Of a stretch of 64,000 bases of DNA, positions 19,535 to 29,059 are shown one piece after another. A program made the position numbers and the translations under genes. This stretch comes from Prochlorococcus marinus str. MIT 0919 (lineage in GTDB: Bacteria; Cyanobacteriota; Cyanobacteriia; PCC-6307; Cyanobiaceae): the NCBI RefSeq assembly GCF_027359375.1, contig NZ_CP114779.1, positions 868,001 through 932,000 of the forward strand. The letters run 5' to 3'. The notes beneath the pieces were generated by a model. That model saw only the letters and a program-made list of their open reading frames with translations, made no database searches and was not told where the DNA came from. Position 1 is the stretch's first letter; each line of letters starts with the position of its first letter.

Positions 19535-19942
19535 ATGTCTTTAAATGTTCGAGTGCTTGCCCCAGATAAAAGCGTCTTTGACGATACTGCAGAAGAAGTC
19601 ATTCTTCCTAGCACTACAGGGTTATTAGGCATATTGCCTGGTCACATATCTATGGTTACAGCCATAGATATTGGAGTGCTGAGAGTTCGAAAAGATGGTG
19701 GTTGGGACTCTATTGCTCTAATGGGTGGTTTTGCAGAAGTGGAAGCTGATGAAGTAACTGTTTTAGTTAATGCTGCAGAACTTGGAGATGAAATCAATTC
19801 CAGCATCGCTGAAAAAGAATTTGAACAAGCTCAAAGCAAAGTTAATCAATTAGAAGGACAAGACAATTCAACTGAAAAAGTAAAGGCCAAGGAAAGTCTA
19901 AATCGAGCTAGAGCAAGAGTTCAGGCATCTAAATCAATCTAA
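19535..19942 (+). CDS. atpC: ATP synthase F1 subunit epsilon
   Basis: A 135-residue protein with LNVRVLAPDKSVFD, the LPSTTGLLGILPGHISM stretch and GGFAEVEADEVTVLV, the beta-sandwich of epsilon. The C-terminal helical part is charged and shows the usual cyanobacterial divergence. It is the regulatory stalk subunit that limits ATP hydrolysis. It follows atpD on the same strand after 101 bases. Confidence 0.95.
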   Translation: MSLNVRVLAPDKSVFDDTAEEVILPSTTGLLGILPGHISMVTAIDIGVLRVRKDGGWDSIALMGGFAEVEADEVTVLVNAAELGDEINSSIAEKEFEQAQSKVNQLEGQDNSTEKVKAKESLNRARARVQASKSI

Positions 19943-19997
19943 AAAAATATAATTCTTCTTTCCTTTGTTGCCAGAAGCAGTAATAGATCAAAATAAT

Positions 19998-20474
19998 TTA
20001 AGCAGTTCCGCAGAAGGTAACTTCTGGAAATTTAACTTTTGCTTCTTCAAGTGTTTTGCCTTTGCCTTCTTCTTGCCAATAATTAATTACTTCAGTTGCT
20101 TTATTTAAAATTTCTACCCTCTCATTATCAGTAATCCAAGCTTTTTCTTCAAGATCTGTTTTTAATGTTTCCCATGCGTCTTCTCTAGGCCAGAAGAAGT
20201 AAGCCGTAAGAGGGCTAGGACCACCTCCAACAATTTGATCTACTGCTAATGCAACATTATCTGGCAACCAAAGAATCTTTAATAAAAATCTTCCTTCATC
20301 TGCTTTAGGTGTTTGGCCCGAAGGGACGCCATCAGCATCAAAAGTTGCTGAAGCAAGAGCTTCAGCAGCCCCTAGCATCCCTGGCCTACCAGCTTTGGGT
20401 TGTTGATCACTTCCCCCAGTTGCAGAAGCTGTCTGACCATCTTGATCAGAAGTAATTCCATCAGAAACCGTCAT
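19998..20474 (-). CDS. Probable 30S ribosomal protein PSRP-3 (Ycf65 family)
   Basis: A 158-residue protein. The N-terminal 55 residues are low-complexity and probably disordered (Gly, Ser, Gln, Asp). The conserved domain follows: [61 protein letters not shown]. This is the PSRP-3/Ycf65 signature of cyanobacteria and plastids, a small-subunit protein bound to the plastid-type ribosome. The long N-terminal extension is unusual compared with plastid Ycf65 (about 100 residues). It converges on atpC. Confidence 0.88.
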   Translation of the reverse strand: MTVSDGITSDQDGQTASATGGSDQQPKAGRPGMLGAAEALASATFDADGVPSGQTPKADEGRFLLKILWLPDNVALAVDQIVGGGPSPLTAYFFWPREDAWETLKTDLEEKAWITDNERVEILNKATEVINYWQEEGKGKTLEEAKVKFPEVTFCGTA

Positions 20475-20539
20475 TTCAAAAGTTTATACGTCTAACAATC
20501 AACTAACCTACCAGCATTAGATCCTATAAATCATTTTGT

Positions 20540-21334
20540 TTGGACTTAAAAGGACTCATTCTCTTTGACATTGATGGTGTAATCCGTGATGTTTCTTCCA
20601 GCTATCACCTTGCTTTAAAGAAAACTGTAAATAGTTTTTGCGGCTGGGAACCATCCCATAAAGATATTGATTCTTTAAAGTCAGAAGGCTGCTGGAATAA
20701 TGATTGGGACGCTAGTTTAGAACTTATTAAACGATATGTTCAAAAGAAAAAGCTCTCCACAAAACTGCCAGAAAGACAAAGCATTATAAAAATATTCAGT
20801 GATTTTTATTTTGGGAAAAATCAAGGTGATGACCCGTTCTTGTGGGAAGGATTTATTAAAGATGAACCACTCTTAGTGGAACCAAGTCTTTTTAAGGGGC
20901 TAACAAAAAACAATATAGGGTGGGGATTTTTCAGTGGAGCGGAGCCTCCATCTGCAAAATACGTATTAGAAAGTAGGCTTGGCCTCAAAAATGCACCACT
21001 GCGAGCTATGGGAGATGTCCCTGACAAGCCTGATCCAACTGGATTAATTGAACTGTCGCAAGAGATTTATGGCATGAATTTAGGATCTAACGCACCTGTG
21101 ATTGGCTATCTTGGTGACACAGTTGCAGATGTTTTAACTGTTAAAAGAGCACGTAAGGAAATTCCCACTCAATCATTTCTGAGCATTGCTATAGCACCAC
21201 CACACCTTCATCAACCTGAAAACCTTTCTTTTAGATTGCAATATGAAAGCCAATTAAAGCAAGCCGGGGCAGATATCATCCTTAAATCATCACAAGAAAT
21301 TTTAAAATGTCTTTTAAAGCAATGGCAGGAATAA
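20540..21334 (+). CDS. HAD-superfamily hydrolase (TIGR01548-like)
   Basis: A 264-residue protein starting at TTG (20540). HAD motif I is LFDIDGVIRD near residue 8-17, with both Asp residues present. Motif IV is GYLGDTVADV near residue 192. The long cap region between (SEGCWNNDWDASLELI) resembles the cyanobacterial TIGR01548 group, as far as I remember it. The substrate is unknown. It ends eight bases before the convergent pepP gene. Confidence 0.8.
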   Translation: MDLKGLILFDIDGVIRDVSSSYHLALKKTVNSFCGWEPSHKDIDSLKSEGCWNNDWDASLELIKRYVQKKKLSTKLPERQSIIKIFSDFYFGKNQGDDPFLWEGFIKDEPLLVEPSLFKGLTKNNIGWGFFSGAEPPSAKYVLESRLGLKNAPLRAMGDVPDKPDPTGLIELSQEIYGMNLGSNAPVIGYLGDTVADVLTVKRARKEIPTQSFLSIAIAPPHLHQPENLSFRLQYESQLKQAGADIILKSSQEILKCLLKQWQE

Positions 21335-21342
21335 AAAAGAAT

Positions 21343-22662
21343 TTATTGCTCCATTGCATCAACTGATTTCAAAGCACCGGAGCTTAAAACCTCTGGCTCT
21401 GTATTAGTTACCAACACATCATCTTCAATACGAATACCTATTCCCTTCCAACGATCATCAATAATTGGTTGATTCTCAGAGACAGGGATTCGATCACTTA
21501 TATACAATCCAGGTTCCACAGTTAATACCATGCCTTGCTCTAGGACTACTTCATAATCACCAAGCCGATATGCACCAACATCATGTACATCAAGACCAAG
21601 CCAATGCCCTGTTCGATGCATATATAGATGCCTATATGAACCTTGTTCAATAATAGAATCTACATTTCCTCTTAATAAACCAATTTCAATTAGTCCTTCA
21701 ACCAAAACTCTTACTGCAGTCAAATGAACTTTATCGGTATCATTGCCGACAAGAACAGCATCAATAGCAGTTTGTTGAGCAGCTAAAACTATTTCATATA
21801 AAGCTCTTTGTTCACCATTAAATTTTTTCCCAACCGGGAAAGTCCTCGTTATATCACCATTGTAGTAGTCAACCAAAGAACATCCTGCATCTATTAAAAG
21901 AAGGTCTCCTTCTCTAAGTGGTGAATTGTTGGAGGTGTAATGCAAAATACATGCATTTTCACCTCCAGCAACTATTGATCCATACGCTGGTCCTCGCGCT
22001 CCTAGCTTTAAAAAATATTGTTCAATGAGGGCTTGTATTTCTCGTTCATTCATTCCAGGCTTAGTAAATTGACGTGCTAATTCATGGGCATCACTTGATA
22101 TTTGTGCTGCTTCGCGCATCCTTGTCAGTTCCCAAGGGTCTTTACGAAGCCTTAATCTGTGAAGTATGGCGCAAGGGGGTGCAATTGACTGCGGGGCAAA
22201 ACCACTTCTAGGTGCTTTATCTAAAAGCGCAGACCAGGCCTTAAGCACAACAGGTTCAGTTTTGTGATGCCTACCTATACGAAAAGCAAGCGATTTAGCC
22301 CCTTGAAGGTATTGCTCCAAAAGGCTATGGAACTCTTCTAATGAGTGAGCAACATCAACACCAAAATGTTGCAGCACCCCTTCCACTCCCCATCGCATGC
22401 CATTCCAAACTTCAATAGAAGGGTCTTTGGGCTCAACAAATAAAACATATCTTTCTCCTAAAGGTCTATTTGGTAAAAATAATGCGACAGCATTAGGCTC
22501 ATCAAAACCGGTTAAATACCAAAAATCACTATCTTGCCTGAATGGATATTCACAATCCGCATGATGAATAACTGTGGAAGCGGCTGGGATAATTGCCGCT
22601 CTGTCACCCAATTCTGCAAGAAAGCGATCCCGTCTTTCCTTGAAAACCAACTGATTAGTCAC
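21343..22662 (-). CDS. pepP: Xaa-Pro aminopeptidase (M24B)
   Basis: A 439-residue metallopeptidase. The N-terminal domain (RRDRFLAEL, FRQDSDFWYLTGFDEPNAV) is of the PepP type. The metal ligands are visible: Asp residues in LLIDAGCSLVDYYNGDITRTF, His in MHRTGHWLGLDVHD, Glu in LTVEPGLY and Glu in GIRIEDDVLV. It removes N-terminal residues preceding proline. Length is typical. Confidence 0.95.
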   Translation of the reverse strand: MTNQLVFKERRDRFLAELGDRAAIIPAASTVIHHADCEYPFRQDSDFWYLTGFDEPNAVALFLPNRPLGERYVLFVEPKDPSIEVWNGMRWGVEGVLQHFGVDVAHSLEEFHSLLEQYLQGAKSLAFRIGRHHKTEPVVLKAWSALLDKAPRSGFAPQSIAPPCAILHRLRLRKDPWELTRMREAAQISSDAHELARQFTKPGMNEREIQALIEQYFLKLGARGPAYGSIVAGGENACILHYTSNNSPLREGDLLLIDAGCSLVDYYNGDITRTFPVGKKFNGEQRALYEIVLAAQQTAIDAVLVGNDTDKVHLTAVRVLVEGLIEIGLLRGNVDSIIEQGSYRHLYMHRTGHWLGLDVHDVGAYRLGDYEVVLEQGMVLTVEPGLYISDRIPVSENQPIIDDRWKGIGIRIEDDVLVTNTEPEVLSSGALKSVDAMEQ

Positions 22663-22765
22663 GAGAAAGTATTCATTATTAGTTATCTAGGATGGCAGGA
22701 CATAGAACTTAGTGGAAAAATAAAGTTCAAAAGATTCTTCACCTTTTTGAAGGTCACCACAAGGC

Positions 22766-23752
22766 ATGAGTCCTGACATCCTATTACTAGCAATTCTTGT
22801 TGTAGTTATAATAATTGGCTCAGCATTGTGCTCAGGAGTAGAAGCTGCTTTTTTAGCTGTCAACCCTTTGCGAGTTCATGAGCTTGCAGCGAGAGCCAAG
22901 CCAGTGAGAGGTGCCAAAAGATTAGCTAAGCTTCGTTATCGACTTGGAAGGACACTGACTGTTCTAACAATTACTAACAATGGTTTTAATATTTTTGGAA
23001 GCTTAATGCTAGGCAGTTATGCAACATTTGTATTTAAGGGTGGTCTAGCTCTACCATTATTTTCATTTAGTTTAACTATTCTAGTATTGCTATTAGGTGA
23101 AATACTACCAAAATCAATAGGAACAAAACTTGCCCTGCAAGTGTCTCTAGCAAGTGCACCTTTCCTTAATTTTCTAAGCGTATTAATGCGCCCTGTGCTC
23201 ATTCCACTAGAGCAATTATTGCCAGTCATCACAACCGAGAGCGAAATCAGTACTGACGAAGAAGAAATTAGACAAATGGCCAGGATCGGCTCTCAAAAAG
23301 GATATATAGAAGCCGACGAAGCTGCAATGATATCCAAAGTATTCCAATTAAATGATTTAACTGCAAGAGATCTAATGACTCCCAGGGTGGCTGCTCCAAC
23401 ACTCGATGCCTCAGTGAACTTAGGAGAGTTAAGATCTACTTTAATAACAAATCATGCTGAGTGGTGGGTAGTGCTTGGGAAAGAAGTGGATAAAGTAGTT
23501 GGTGTTGCAAGTCGCGAACGTCTACTAACTGCATTATTAGAAGGAAATAGCCAACTCACACCAAAAGACATCTCTGAAAAAGTAGAGTTTGTCCCTGAAA
23601 TGATACGCGTGGATAGATTACTTACTAATTTCACGAAAGATAAAAATGGAGTAAGAGTTGTCGTGGATGAATTCGGTGGTTTTGTTGGCTTAATTGGAGC
23701 AGAGGCTGTCTTGGCTGTTTTGGCTGGTTGGTGGAGAGAGTCAAGTTCATGA
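22766..23752 (+). CDS. CNNM/CBS domain membrane protein (CorC/HlyC family)
   Basis: A 328-residue protein. The DUF21/CNNM membrane domain occupies residues 1-140 (LLLAILVVVIIIGSALCSGVEAAF, later GEILPKSIG and APFLNFLSVLMRP). The Glu/Asp-rich linker EEEIRQMARIGSQKGYIE leads to a CBS pair (MTPRVAAPTLD and FTKDKNGVRVVVDEFGGFVGLI). Members are linked to magnesium or cobalt transport, but the ion is not predictable here. It lacks the C-terminal CorC/HlyC domain, so it is on the short side. The stop overlaps the ATG of the next gene by four bases. Confidence 0.85.
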   Translation: MSPDILLLAILVVVIIIGSALCSGVEAAFLAVNPLRVHELAARAKPVRGAKRLAKLRYRLGRTLTVLTITNNGFNIFGSLMLGSYATFVFKGGLALPLFSFSLTILVLLLGEILPKSIGTKLALQVSLASAPFLNFLSVLMRPVLIPLEQLLPVITTESEISTDEEEIRQMARIGSQKGYIEADEAAMISKVFQLNDLTARDLMTPRVAAPTLDASVNLGELRSTLITNHAEWWVVLGKEVDKVVGVASRERLLTALLEGNSQLTPKDISEKVEFVPEMIRVDRLLTNFTKDKNGVRVVVDEFGGFVGLIGAEAVLAVLAGWWRESSS

Positions 23753-25071
23753 GACCTTCCCCATCCACTGTCCAACTTTGCGAATTACTCCTTAAGAAAT
23801 GGAGAGATCAAATTAATTTGAACAATTTTGAAAAAACACACTTAGCAGGAGAATTAAAAGCTCTCGATCGTCAGCTGATTCGCTTATCAAATAAACACCT
23901 TAGAATCTCAGCATTTGGGAGAGTCGGTGTTGGCAAGTCAAGCTTATTAAATGCATTACTGGAAAATAATATTTTTCCCACAGATGTAGGGCATGGATGT
24001 ACTAGAACAATGAAGAGTGCTCTATGGCCTCAAAATATTAAAAGCCTAAAAACGATTGAATTAGTAGATACCCCTGGTATTGACGAAATAGCTGCCAACG
24101 GGAGAGCGCGCTTGGCTTCCCGAGTTGCCTTAAATAGTGACTTGGTTGTTTTAGTGCTAGATAGTGACCTGAGTATTATTGAGTTGGATGCGATAGAGAC
24201 TCTCCTCCTAAGTGGTAAGCCACTTTTAATAGTTTTAAACAGGTGTGATCAATGGAAGTCGGATGAAGCAAAGCAAGTTGTTCATAGCATTAAAAGTCGA
24301 CTACCTAAGAATGCAAAAGAACTAATTATTGAAGTTGTTGCAGCAGCACCTCGCAAAGCTCAAATCCAGTCTGACGGTCATATCAGGAGCAAACAATGTC
24401 CTCCCAAAGTTGCACCATTAAAAGATACGTTACTTCGCATTCTAGAAAAGCAAGGTGACTTGCTATTAGCCCTTAATGCACTTAGACAGGCTGAAAGCTT
24501 CTATCATTCACTAAAAAGTGGAAGGCTACAAAGGAGAAAAGAAGCCGCACAAACTTTGATTGGAAAATTTGCAACAATTAAGGCATCTGGAGTAGCAGCA
24601 AACCCGCTATTAATGGCTGATCTAGCGACTGGTGTCGCATTAGATACTGCCCTTATCATCCAACTCAGCAAATTATATGGATTGCAATTAAAAGGTCCTT
24701 CAGCAAGAAAATTATTACAGCATCTGTCTATACAAAATACATTCTTAGGAGGGGCTCAGATAGGAATTCAAGTCACGCTAAGCATCATACGCCATCTCCT
24801 TGTAATAGGAGCACCTCTTACTGGTGGACTAAGCTTAATATCAACAGCACCAGTAGCCTTAGCCCAAGCTGTAATTGCCGTTCACACAACTCAATTAACA
24901 GGACGTCTCGCAGCAAAAGAGTTCCTAAGAGGAAGTCAATCTAAAGAAGCTCAGCCCAGCTCAATCATAAGATGTCTAATAAGAAAAGACCCACAAGTAA
25001 GGAACTGGATCAGTAATTGGCCCGGTATTCAAAACAAAGACCAGATGGTTATAAGAACTCTCCTACCGTGA
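23749..25071 (+). CDS. Era-like GTPase with C-terminal DUF697-like region
   Basis: A 440-residue protein starting at the ATG at 23749, which overlaps the upstream stop (ATGA). GTPase motifs: G1 GRVGVGKSS near residue 63, G2 probably in the GHGCTRT segment, G3 VDTPGID and G4 NRCD. The C-terminal half has hydrophobic stretches (LLMADLATGVALDTALIIQL, LVIGAPLTGGLSLI) resembling the DUF697 membrane-associated region. The role is unknown. It lies in a CNNM-GTPase-nadD-nadE run of overlapping genes. Confidence 0.8.
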   Translation: MRPSPSTVQLCELLLKKWRDQINLNNFEKTHLAGELKALDRQLIRLSNKHLRISAFGRVGVGKSSLLNALLENNIFPTDVGHGCTRTMKSALWPQNIKSLKTIELVDTPGIDEIAANGRARLASRVALNSDLVVLVLDSDLSIIELDAIETLLLSGKPLLIVLNRCDQWKSDEAKQVVHSIKSRLPKNAKELIIEVVAAAPRKAQIQSDGHIRSKQCPPKVAPLKDTLLRILEKQGDLLLALNALRQAESFYHSLKSGRLQRRKEAAQTLIGKFATIKASGVAANPLLMADLATGVALDTALIIQLSKLYGLQLKGPSARKLLQHLSIQNTFLGGAQIGIQVTLSIIRHLLVIGAPLTGGLSLISTAPVALAQAVIAVHTTQLTGRLAAKEFLRGSQSKEAQPSSIIRCLIRKDPQVRNWISNWPGIQNKDQMVIRTLLP

Positions 25072-25640
25072 ATCTGTGCATTAGTCCGATTGCATTACTT
25101 GGCACAAGTGCTGATCCACCGACATATGGACACGAAGTCCTTTTAAAAAGTCTTTGCTGTTTATTCCCTAAAGTTGTGACTTGGGCTAGTGATAATCCAA
25201 TGAAGGAACATTATGCATCGCTAAATACAAGACATCATCTACTAGAAATACTAGTCCAAGAGCTAAAGTTACCACAAGTAGAAATTAGACAAGAATTAAG
25301 TAGCCCTCAAACAATCAAAACTTTGGAAATCGCAAGTGAGTCTTGGCCAAAATCTGACCTCGTTTTCATTATCGGCAGTGACCTGGTTGGCCAGATTCCA
25401 AAATGGTTTAAGGCTAAAGAGTTACTTGTCAAAGCTCGTCTTGGGATTGCACCACGAGAAGGTTGGCCTGTTAATCAGGATGACTTGAAGGTACTTAGAA
25501 GCATGGGAGCTGAAATTGATATATTACCTCTAAAAATTCCAGCAACAGCTAGTTCGGACATCAGGGTCAAACCAGATGTTTCACAAATTCCACAAGCAAT
25601 ATTACCTATTATTCTTCAAGAAAAACTTTATGGCTTATAA
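25068..25640 (+). CDS. nadD: Nicotinate-nucleotide adenylyltransferase
   Basis: A 190-residue protein starting at GTG (25068), which overlaps the upstream stop as GTGA; an in-frame TTG at 25017 would give a longer overlap and is less likely. GTSADPPTYGH near residue 11 is the nucleotidyltransferase GxxxPxxxGH motif. FIIGSDLVGQIPKW and the SSDIR motif near the C-terminus (ISTxxR-like) support NadD. It makes deamido-NAD from nicotinate mononucleotide and ATP, directly before nadE, which uses the product. Confidence 0.88.
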   Translation: MNLCISPIALLGTSADPPTYGHEVLLKSLCCLFPKVVTWASDNPMKEHYASLNTRHHLLEILVQELKLPQVEIRQELSSPQTIKTLEIASESWPKSDLVFIIGSDLVGQIPKWFKAKELLVKARLGIAPREGWPVNQDDLKVLRSMGAEIDILPLKIPATASSDIRVKPDVSQIPQAILPIILQEKLYGL

Positions 25641-25649
25641 GGTCAGGAT

Positions 25650-27362
25650 ATGAGACTTGCTATAGCACAACTCAACCCGGTCATAGGTGACTTAAAAGGT
25701 AATAGCGAAATGATATTGGATGCATGCCTAAAGACATCTCAATCAAACATTAACCTTTTAGCCACACCAGAACTTTCATTATGGGGTTACCCACCTAGAG
25801 ATCTACTCCTCAACCCTCAGCTTTTGGACGATCAATGGTGCATACTGGATAAAATCGTTGACGTTATATCAAAAGAAGTTCCTACTTTATCTTTACTCGT
25901 TGGGATTGCTGAGCCAACACCCGACATGCAACTTCCAAAACTTTTTAATTCAGTCGCACTTCTACAAAGGACAGGTTGGGAAATTGTTGCAAGGAAGCAA
26001 CTACTTCCTTCATATGATGTATTTGATGAAAGAAGATACTTCCGATCATCAACAACACCTGGGACCTTCAAGCTCTCAGTCAAAAATAAGATTTGGCATA
26101 TAGGACTAACCATATGTGAGGATCTTTGGGTTGAAGAAAGTCTTCAAAACGAGCGAATTAAAGGACCGGACCCAATTACTAAATTAATAAGCTCCAATGT
26201 AGACATGCTATTAAATCTTTCTGCATCGCCATTTAGTCACAAGAAAGAGTTTCTGCGTCATAAATTAGCGGCCAAAGCAGCTGAAAGACTTCATTGTCCA
26301 GTTGTTTATGTCAACCAAGTTGGTGGTAATGATGAACTTGTTTTTGATGGAGCAAGTTTTGTAATGAGCCCTCAAGGGGAAGTAATCTTCTCATTACCCA
26401 GATGTAAGGAGGGTACAGAGGTTTGGGAACCTAGTTTAAATCAAAAAAGTGTATATGAAGACCCAATACATGCCCAGGAAATGCTCTTAAAGATGCTTGT
26501 CCTAGGAGTAAAAGATTATGCACAAAAATGTGATTTCAACAGTGTCTTAATTGGACTAAGTGGAGGTATAGACTCAGCATTGGTAGCAGTAATTGCCACA
26601 GCGGCATTAGGGAGCAAGAACGTTTACGGAGTCTTGATGCCTTCACCCTTCAGTTCAGATAATTCTATCAAAGATGCTCTTGATCTCGCAGAAAGACTAG
26701 GGGTAAAAACAACAACAATTCCTATAACACCTATTATGAAAAGATACGACTATTCACTAGAGGAATCATTAGGAGAAAAGCCAACTGGTTTAACAGCAGA
26801 GAATCTACAAGCTCGTATTAGAGGAACAATCCTTATGGCGATTGCTAATGAGCAAAAACACCTTCTTCTTGCAACAGGAAACAAGTCAGAGCTTGCAGTA
26901 GGTTACTGCACACTTTATGGAGATATGAATGGTGGACTTGCAGTCATAGGTGATCTTTATAAAACAAGTGTATTTAATTTGTGCAGGTGGATTGATAGTG
27001 AAGCTGCATCTGCTTGCAAAGAAAATTTGGGCCTTCCTAACAGCAAGGAACTAATTGGCAAGGCAATTCGTTTAAAACCCCCCAGCGCCGAGCTAAGACC
27101 AGATCAACTAGACAGTGATTCATTACCCGACTATACAATTCTTGATCAAATTCTCAAAGCTTTAATCGAAGATCGTTGCAGTCTTAAAGAGCTTTTAAAG
27201 CAAGGCTTTAAAAAAGATTTATTAATAAAAATACAAAAGTTGTTAAAACAATCTGAATTCAAAAGACGTCAAGCGCCTCCAATGTTAAAAGTCAGCCGTC
27301 AAGCTTTTGGCAGTGGTTGGAGAGTGCCAATAGCCGCGACATATTCAAAAAAGGATCTGTAA
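25650..27362 (+). CDS. nadE: Glutamine-dependent NAD+ synthetase
   Basis: A 570-residue two-domain enzyme. The N-terminal nitrilase-type amidase has catalytic Glu in TPELSLWGYPPRD, Lys in RKQLLPSYDVFDERRYF and Cys in TICEDLWV. The C-terminal synthetase has the P-loop LIGLSGGIDSALV near residue 303 and ATGNKSELAVGYCTLYGDMNGG. It converts deamido-NAD to NAD using glutamine and ATP. The last few codons (YSKKDL plus stop) appear to be read from the neighbouring alanine dehydrogenase remnant in another frame, so the natural C-terminus may have been lost in a deletion. Confidence 0.95.
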   Translation: MRLAIAQLNPVIGDLKGNSEMILDACLKTSQSNINLLATPELSLWGYPPRDLLLNPQLLDDQWCILDKIVDVISKEVPTLSLLVGIAEPTPDMQLPKLFNSVALLQRTGWEIVARKQLLPSYDVFDERRYFRSSTTPGTFKLSVKNKIWHIGLTICEDLWVEESLQNERIKGPDPITKLISSNVDMLLNLSASPFSHKKEFLRHKLAAKAAERLHCPVVYVNQVGGNDELVFDGASFVMSPQGEVIFSLPRCKEGTEVWEPSLNQKSVYEDPIHAQEMLLKMLVLGVKDYAQKCDFNSVLIGLSGGIDSALVAVIATAALGSKNVYGVLMPSPFSSDNSIKDALDLAERLGVKTTTIPITPIMKRYDYSLEESLGEKPTGLTAENLQARIRGTILMAIANEQKHLLLATGNKSELAVGYCTLYGDMNGGLAVIGDLYKTSVFNLCRWIDSEAASACKENLGLPNSKELIGKAIRLKPPSAELRPDQLDSDSLPDYTILDQILKALIEDRCSLKELLKQGFKKDLLIKIQKLLKQSEFKRRQAPPMLKVSRQAFGSGWRVPIAATYSKKDL

Positions 27363-27688
27363 TCGTAGATGTAGCTATAGACCAAGGCGGTTGTGTAGAG
27401 ACAAGTATAGAAACTACGCATACAAACCCTACAAACAGTATTCATGGAGTTGAACATTATGCGGTTGGGAATATGCCTGGCGCAGTATCTTTCACTTCCA
27501 CTAAAGCTCTTGAAAGCGTTACCCTTCCTTATATCCTAGGGATTGCAGGTCGAGAGCTAGAGAGTGCACTGACAGAGCATACTGAACTACTCTCAGGCTT
27601 AAACACCATAAATGGTTCAGTGAGTCACCCTGGGGTGGCAAAAGCTCTAAATATCCCCGTTAGGCATCCGATGTCATGTTTAAAATGA
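27345..27688 (+). pseudogene. Alanine dehydrogenase remnant (C-terminal third)
   Basis: The frame from about 27345 gives KKGSVIVDVAIDQGGCVETS, GVEHYAVGNMPGAVSFTSTKAL and TLPYILGIAG, which match the C-terminal part of alanine dehydrogenase (normally about 370 residues). Only about 115 residues remain; the N-terminal two-thirds, including most of the NAD-binding domain, is absent. The remnant overlaps the end of nadE by 18 bases. The frame is still open to a natural stop, so decay is recent or the fragment is retained by chance. Confidence 0.85.
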
Positions 27689-27698
27689 AAATCAAGTC

Positions 27699-28835
27699 CT
27701 ATTTAATTGGCCTTCTTAACGATTGAATAGCTATACCTTCACGTAAACCACTTATCAACCCAGCTGCTTCCAAATAATTATTTGCTGTATAAATTATCGG
27801 ATTATTCGCAACTTGATTTAAGGTATCCAAGCCTAAAGAGCTTGCAGTCACATTCAGGACTCCTCGATTAGAAACAACTATCAGCGGAATATTTCTTTCA
27901 ATACATGCCAAAACTGCAGCTCCACCAAGGGCACCGTCAGGAGCAATAACAGCACCTACATGATCAATACTAATTAAATCTCTACCAAGGCAACTATCTA
28001 TCCCTTGCGTTCTATCAATCTCTACCAGGCTAGGTGCACGACTTAGACCAACTAAAACACAAGGCAAAAATGTATGGCCCAACTCTTCAGCAGCAGATCT
28101 AGGGTCTACAAAGTTTTCCAACGGCAATGCATTTAAAGCAGGTGCATGAGCACATGGGAGATTTAAATGTTTAACCAACAAGTGACTAATAATTGCCTCC
28201 GCCCCCGCAAGTGGGTCTACTCCTTTACCTTTTCGATATGCCTCTAAATCTTCACTGTCTAAATCATCAGGGAATCGAGTTACGACTGCTATTGCAGTTG
28301 CGCCTTGACTCTTTAACTTGTCTCCTGCTCTTAACAAGGAGTCAGGATTCTCTATCCCCCCCCAGCTTGAACCACTAGTCCCTTGAGTTAAAGAGATCCC
28401 TAAAGGATTATCAGTAATTAATATAGGTCCTATATCTATCCCCAAACTAGTTTTGCATGCATCGACAACTTGCAAATGACGTTCCCTCAAATCCTTTTCA
28501 ATCCCTTTGTCTAATATCAAACCAAGCTTTTGTTTTCGCACAGGGTTTAGAAGTACCTCTCCTGTAGCAAAACGATCTATTGCATATCCCTCTACATACT
28601 GGATCCGTCTATCAGACCAATACAGAGTAGCCCCATTCATAACGTTCGGATGCGTTATTAGACAGCCACTCGCAGATGCTAATAACCGAGCGTAAGGGAT
28701 TGCATCACCAGCGTAGCCACCAATCGAGCACCCTATCCCAGTTGGGATGAGTAACAATGAAGGCATTGAAGCTGTAACCGATGAGATGTGAAATTCAGAA
28801 TGTCTCTGCATTACCTTTAGATACCAAGAAATCAA
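27699..28835 (-). CDS. DUF3326 family protein
   Basis: A 378-residue protein with LLIPTGIGCSIGGYAGDA, LITHPNVMNGATLYWSD, GLILDKGIEKDLRERHL, NPLGISLTQGTSGSSWGG and SIDHVGAVIAPDGALGGAA. This is the pattern of the cyanobacterial and plant DUF3326 family. The Gly-rich motifs suggest nucleotide or cofactor binding, but no function is known. The family usually begins near MPSLLLIPTG, so Met24 (28766) is an alternative start. Its listed ATG overlaps the stop of the upstream 64-residue gene by four bases. Confidence 0.85.
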   Translation of the reverse strand: MISWYLKVMQRHSEFHISSVTASMPSLLLIPTGIGCSIGGYAGDAIPYARLLASASGCLITHPNVMNGATLYWSDRRIQYVEGYAIDRFATGEVLLNPVRKQKLGLILDKGIEKDLRERHLQVVDACKTSLGIDIGPILITDNPLGISLTQGTSGSSWGGIENPDSLLRAGDKLKSQGATAIAVVTRFPDDLDSEDLEAYRKGKGVDPLAGAEAIISHLLVKHLNLPCAHAPALNALPLENFVDPRSAAEELGHTFLPCVLVGLSRAPSLVEIDRTQGIDSCLGRDLISIDHVGAVIAPDGALGGAAVLACIERNIPLIVVSNRGVLNVTASSLGLDTLNQVANNPIIYTANNYLEAAGLISGLREGIAIQSLRRPIK

Positions 28836-29026
28836 ATAATGATAACTACTGCTTCAATATCTAATTCACAACCCTCCTTGGTATTACGTGTATGTTTAAC
28901 GTTAGTGATTGCCCAGCGTAATGGCTCACCTTCTTTATTGATTAAATTTATTAGATACTCTCTCAAATCAGAGATTGGCAAATTATTTGGCCATTTAACT
29001 GAGAATTCTAAAGTTTGAAGTCTCAC
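28832..29026 (-). CDS. Conserved-looking small protein, unknown
   Basis: A 64-residue protein starting at GTG (29024-29026), preceded by an AGAAGG-type ribosome binding site. It contains RLQTLEFSVKWPNN, a W-A-I-T-N-V stretch and an acidic-hydrophobic C-terminus (CELDIEAVVIII). I do not recognise a named family. It lies 33 bases after atpG (gamma) and overlaps the DUF3326 start by four bases, so both may be cotranscribed from the ATP synthase operon. Confidence 0.7.
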   Translation of the reverse strand: MRLQTLEFSVKWPNNLPISDLREYLINLINKEGEPLRWAITNVKHTRNTKEGCELDIEAVVIII

Positions 29027-29059
29027 CTTCTGATGTTTATGAAAGTTACAAATGTAGCC

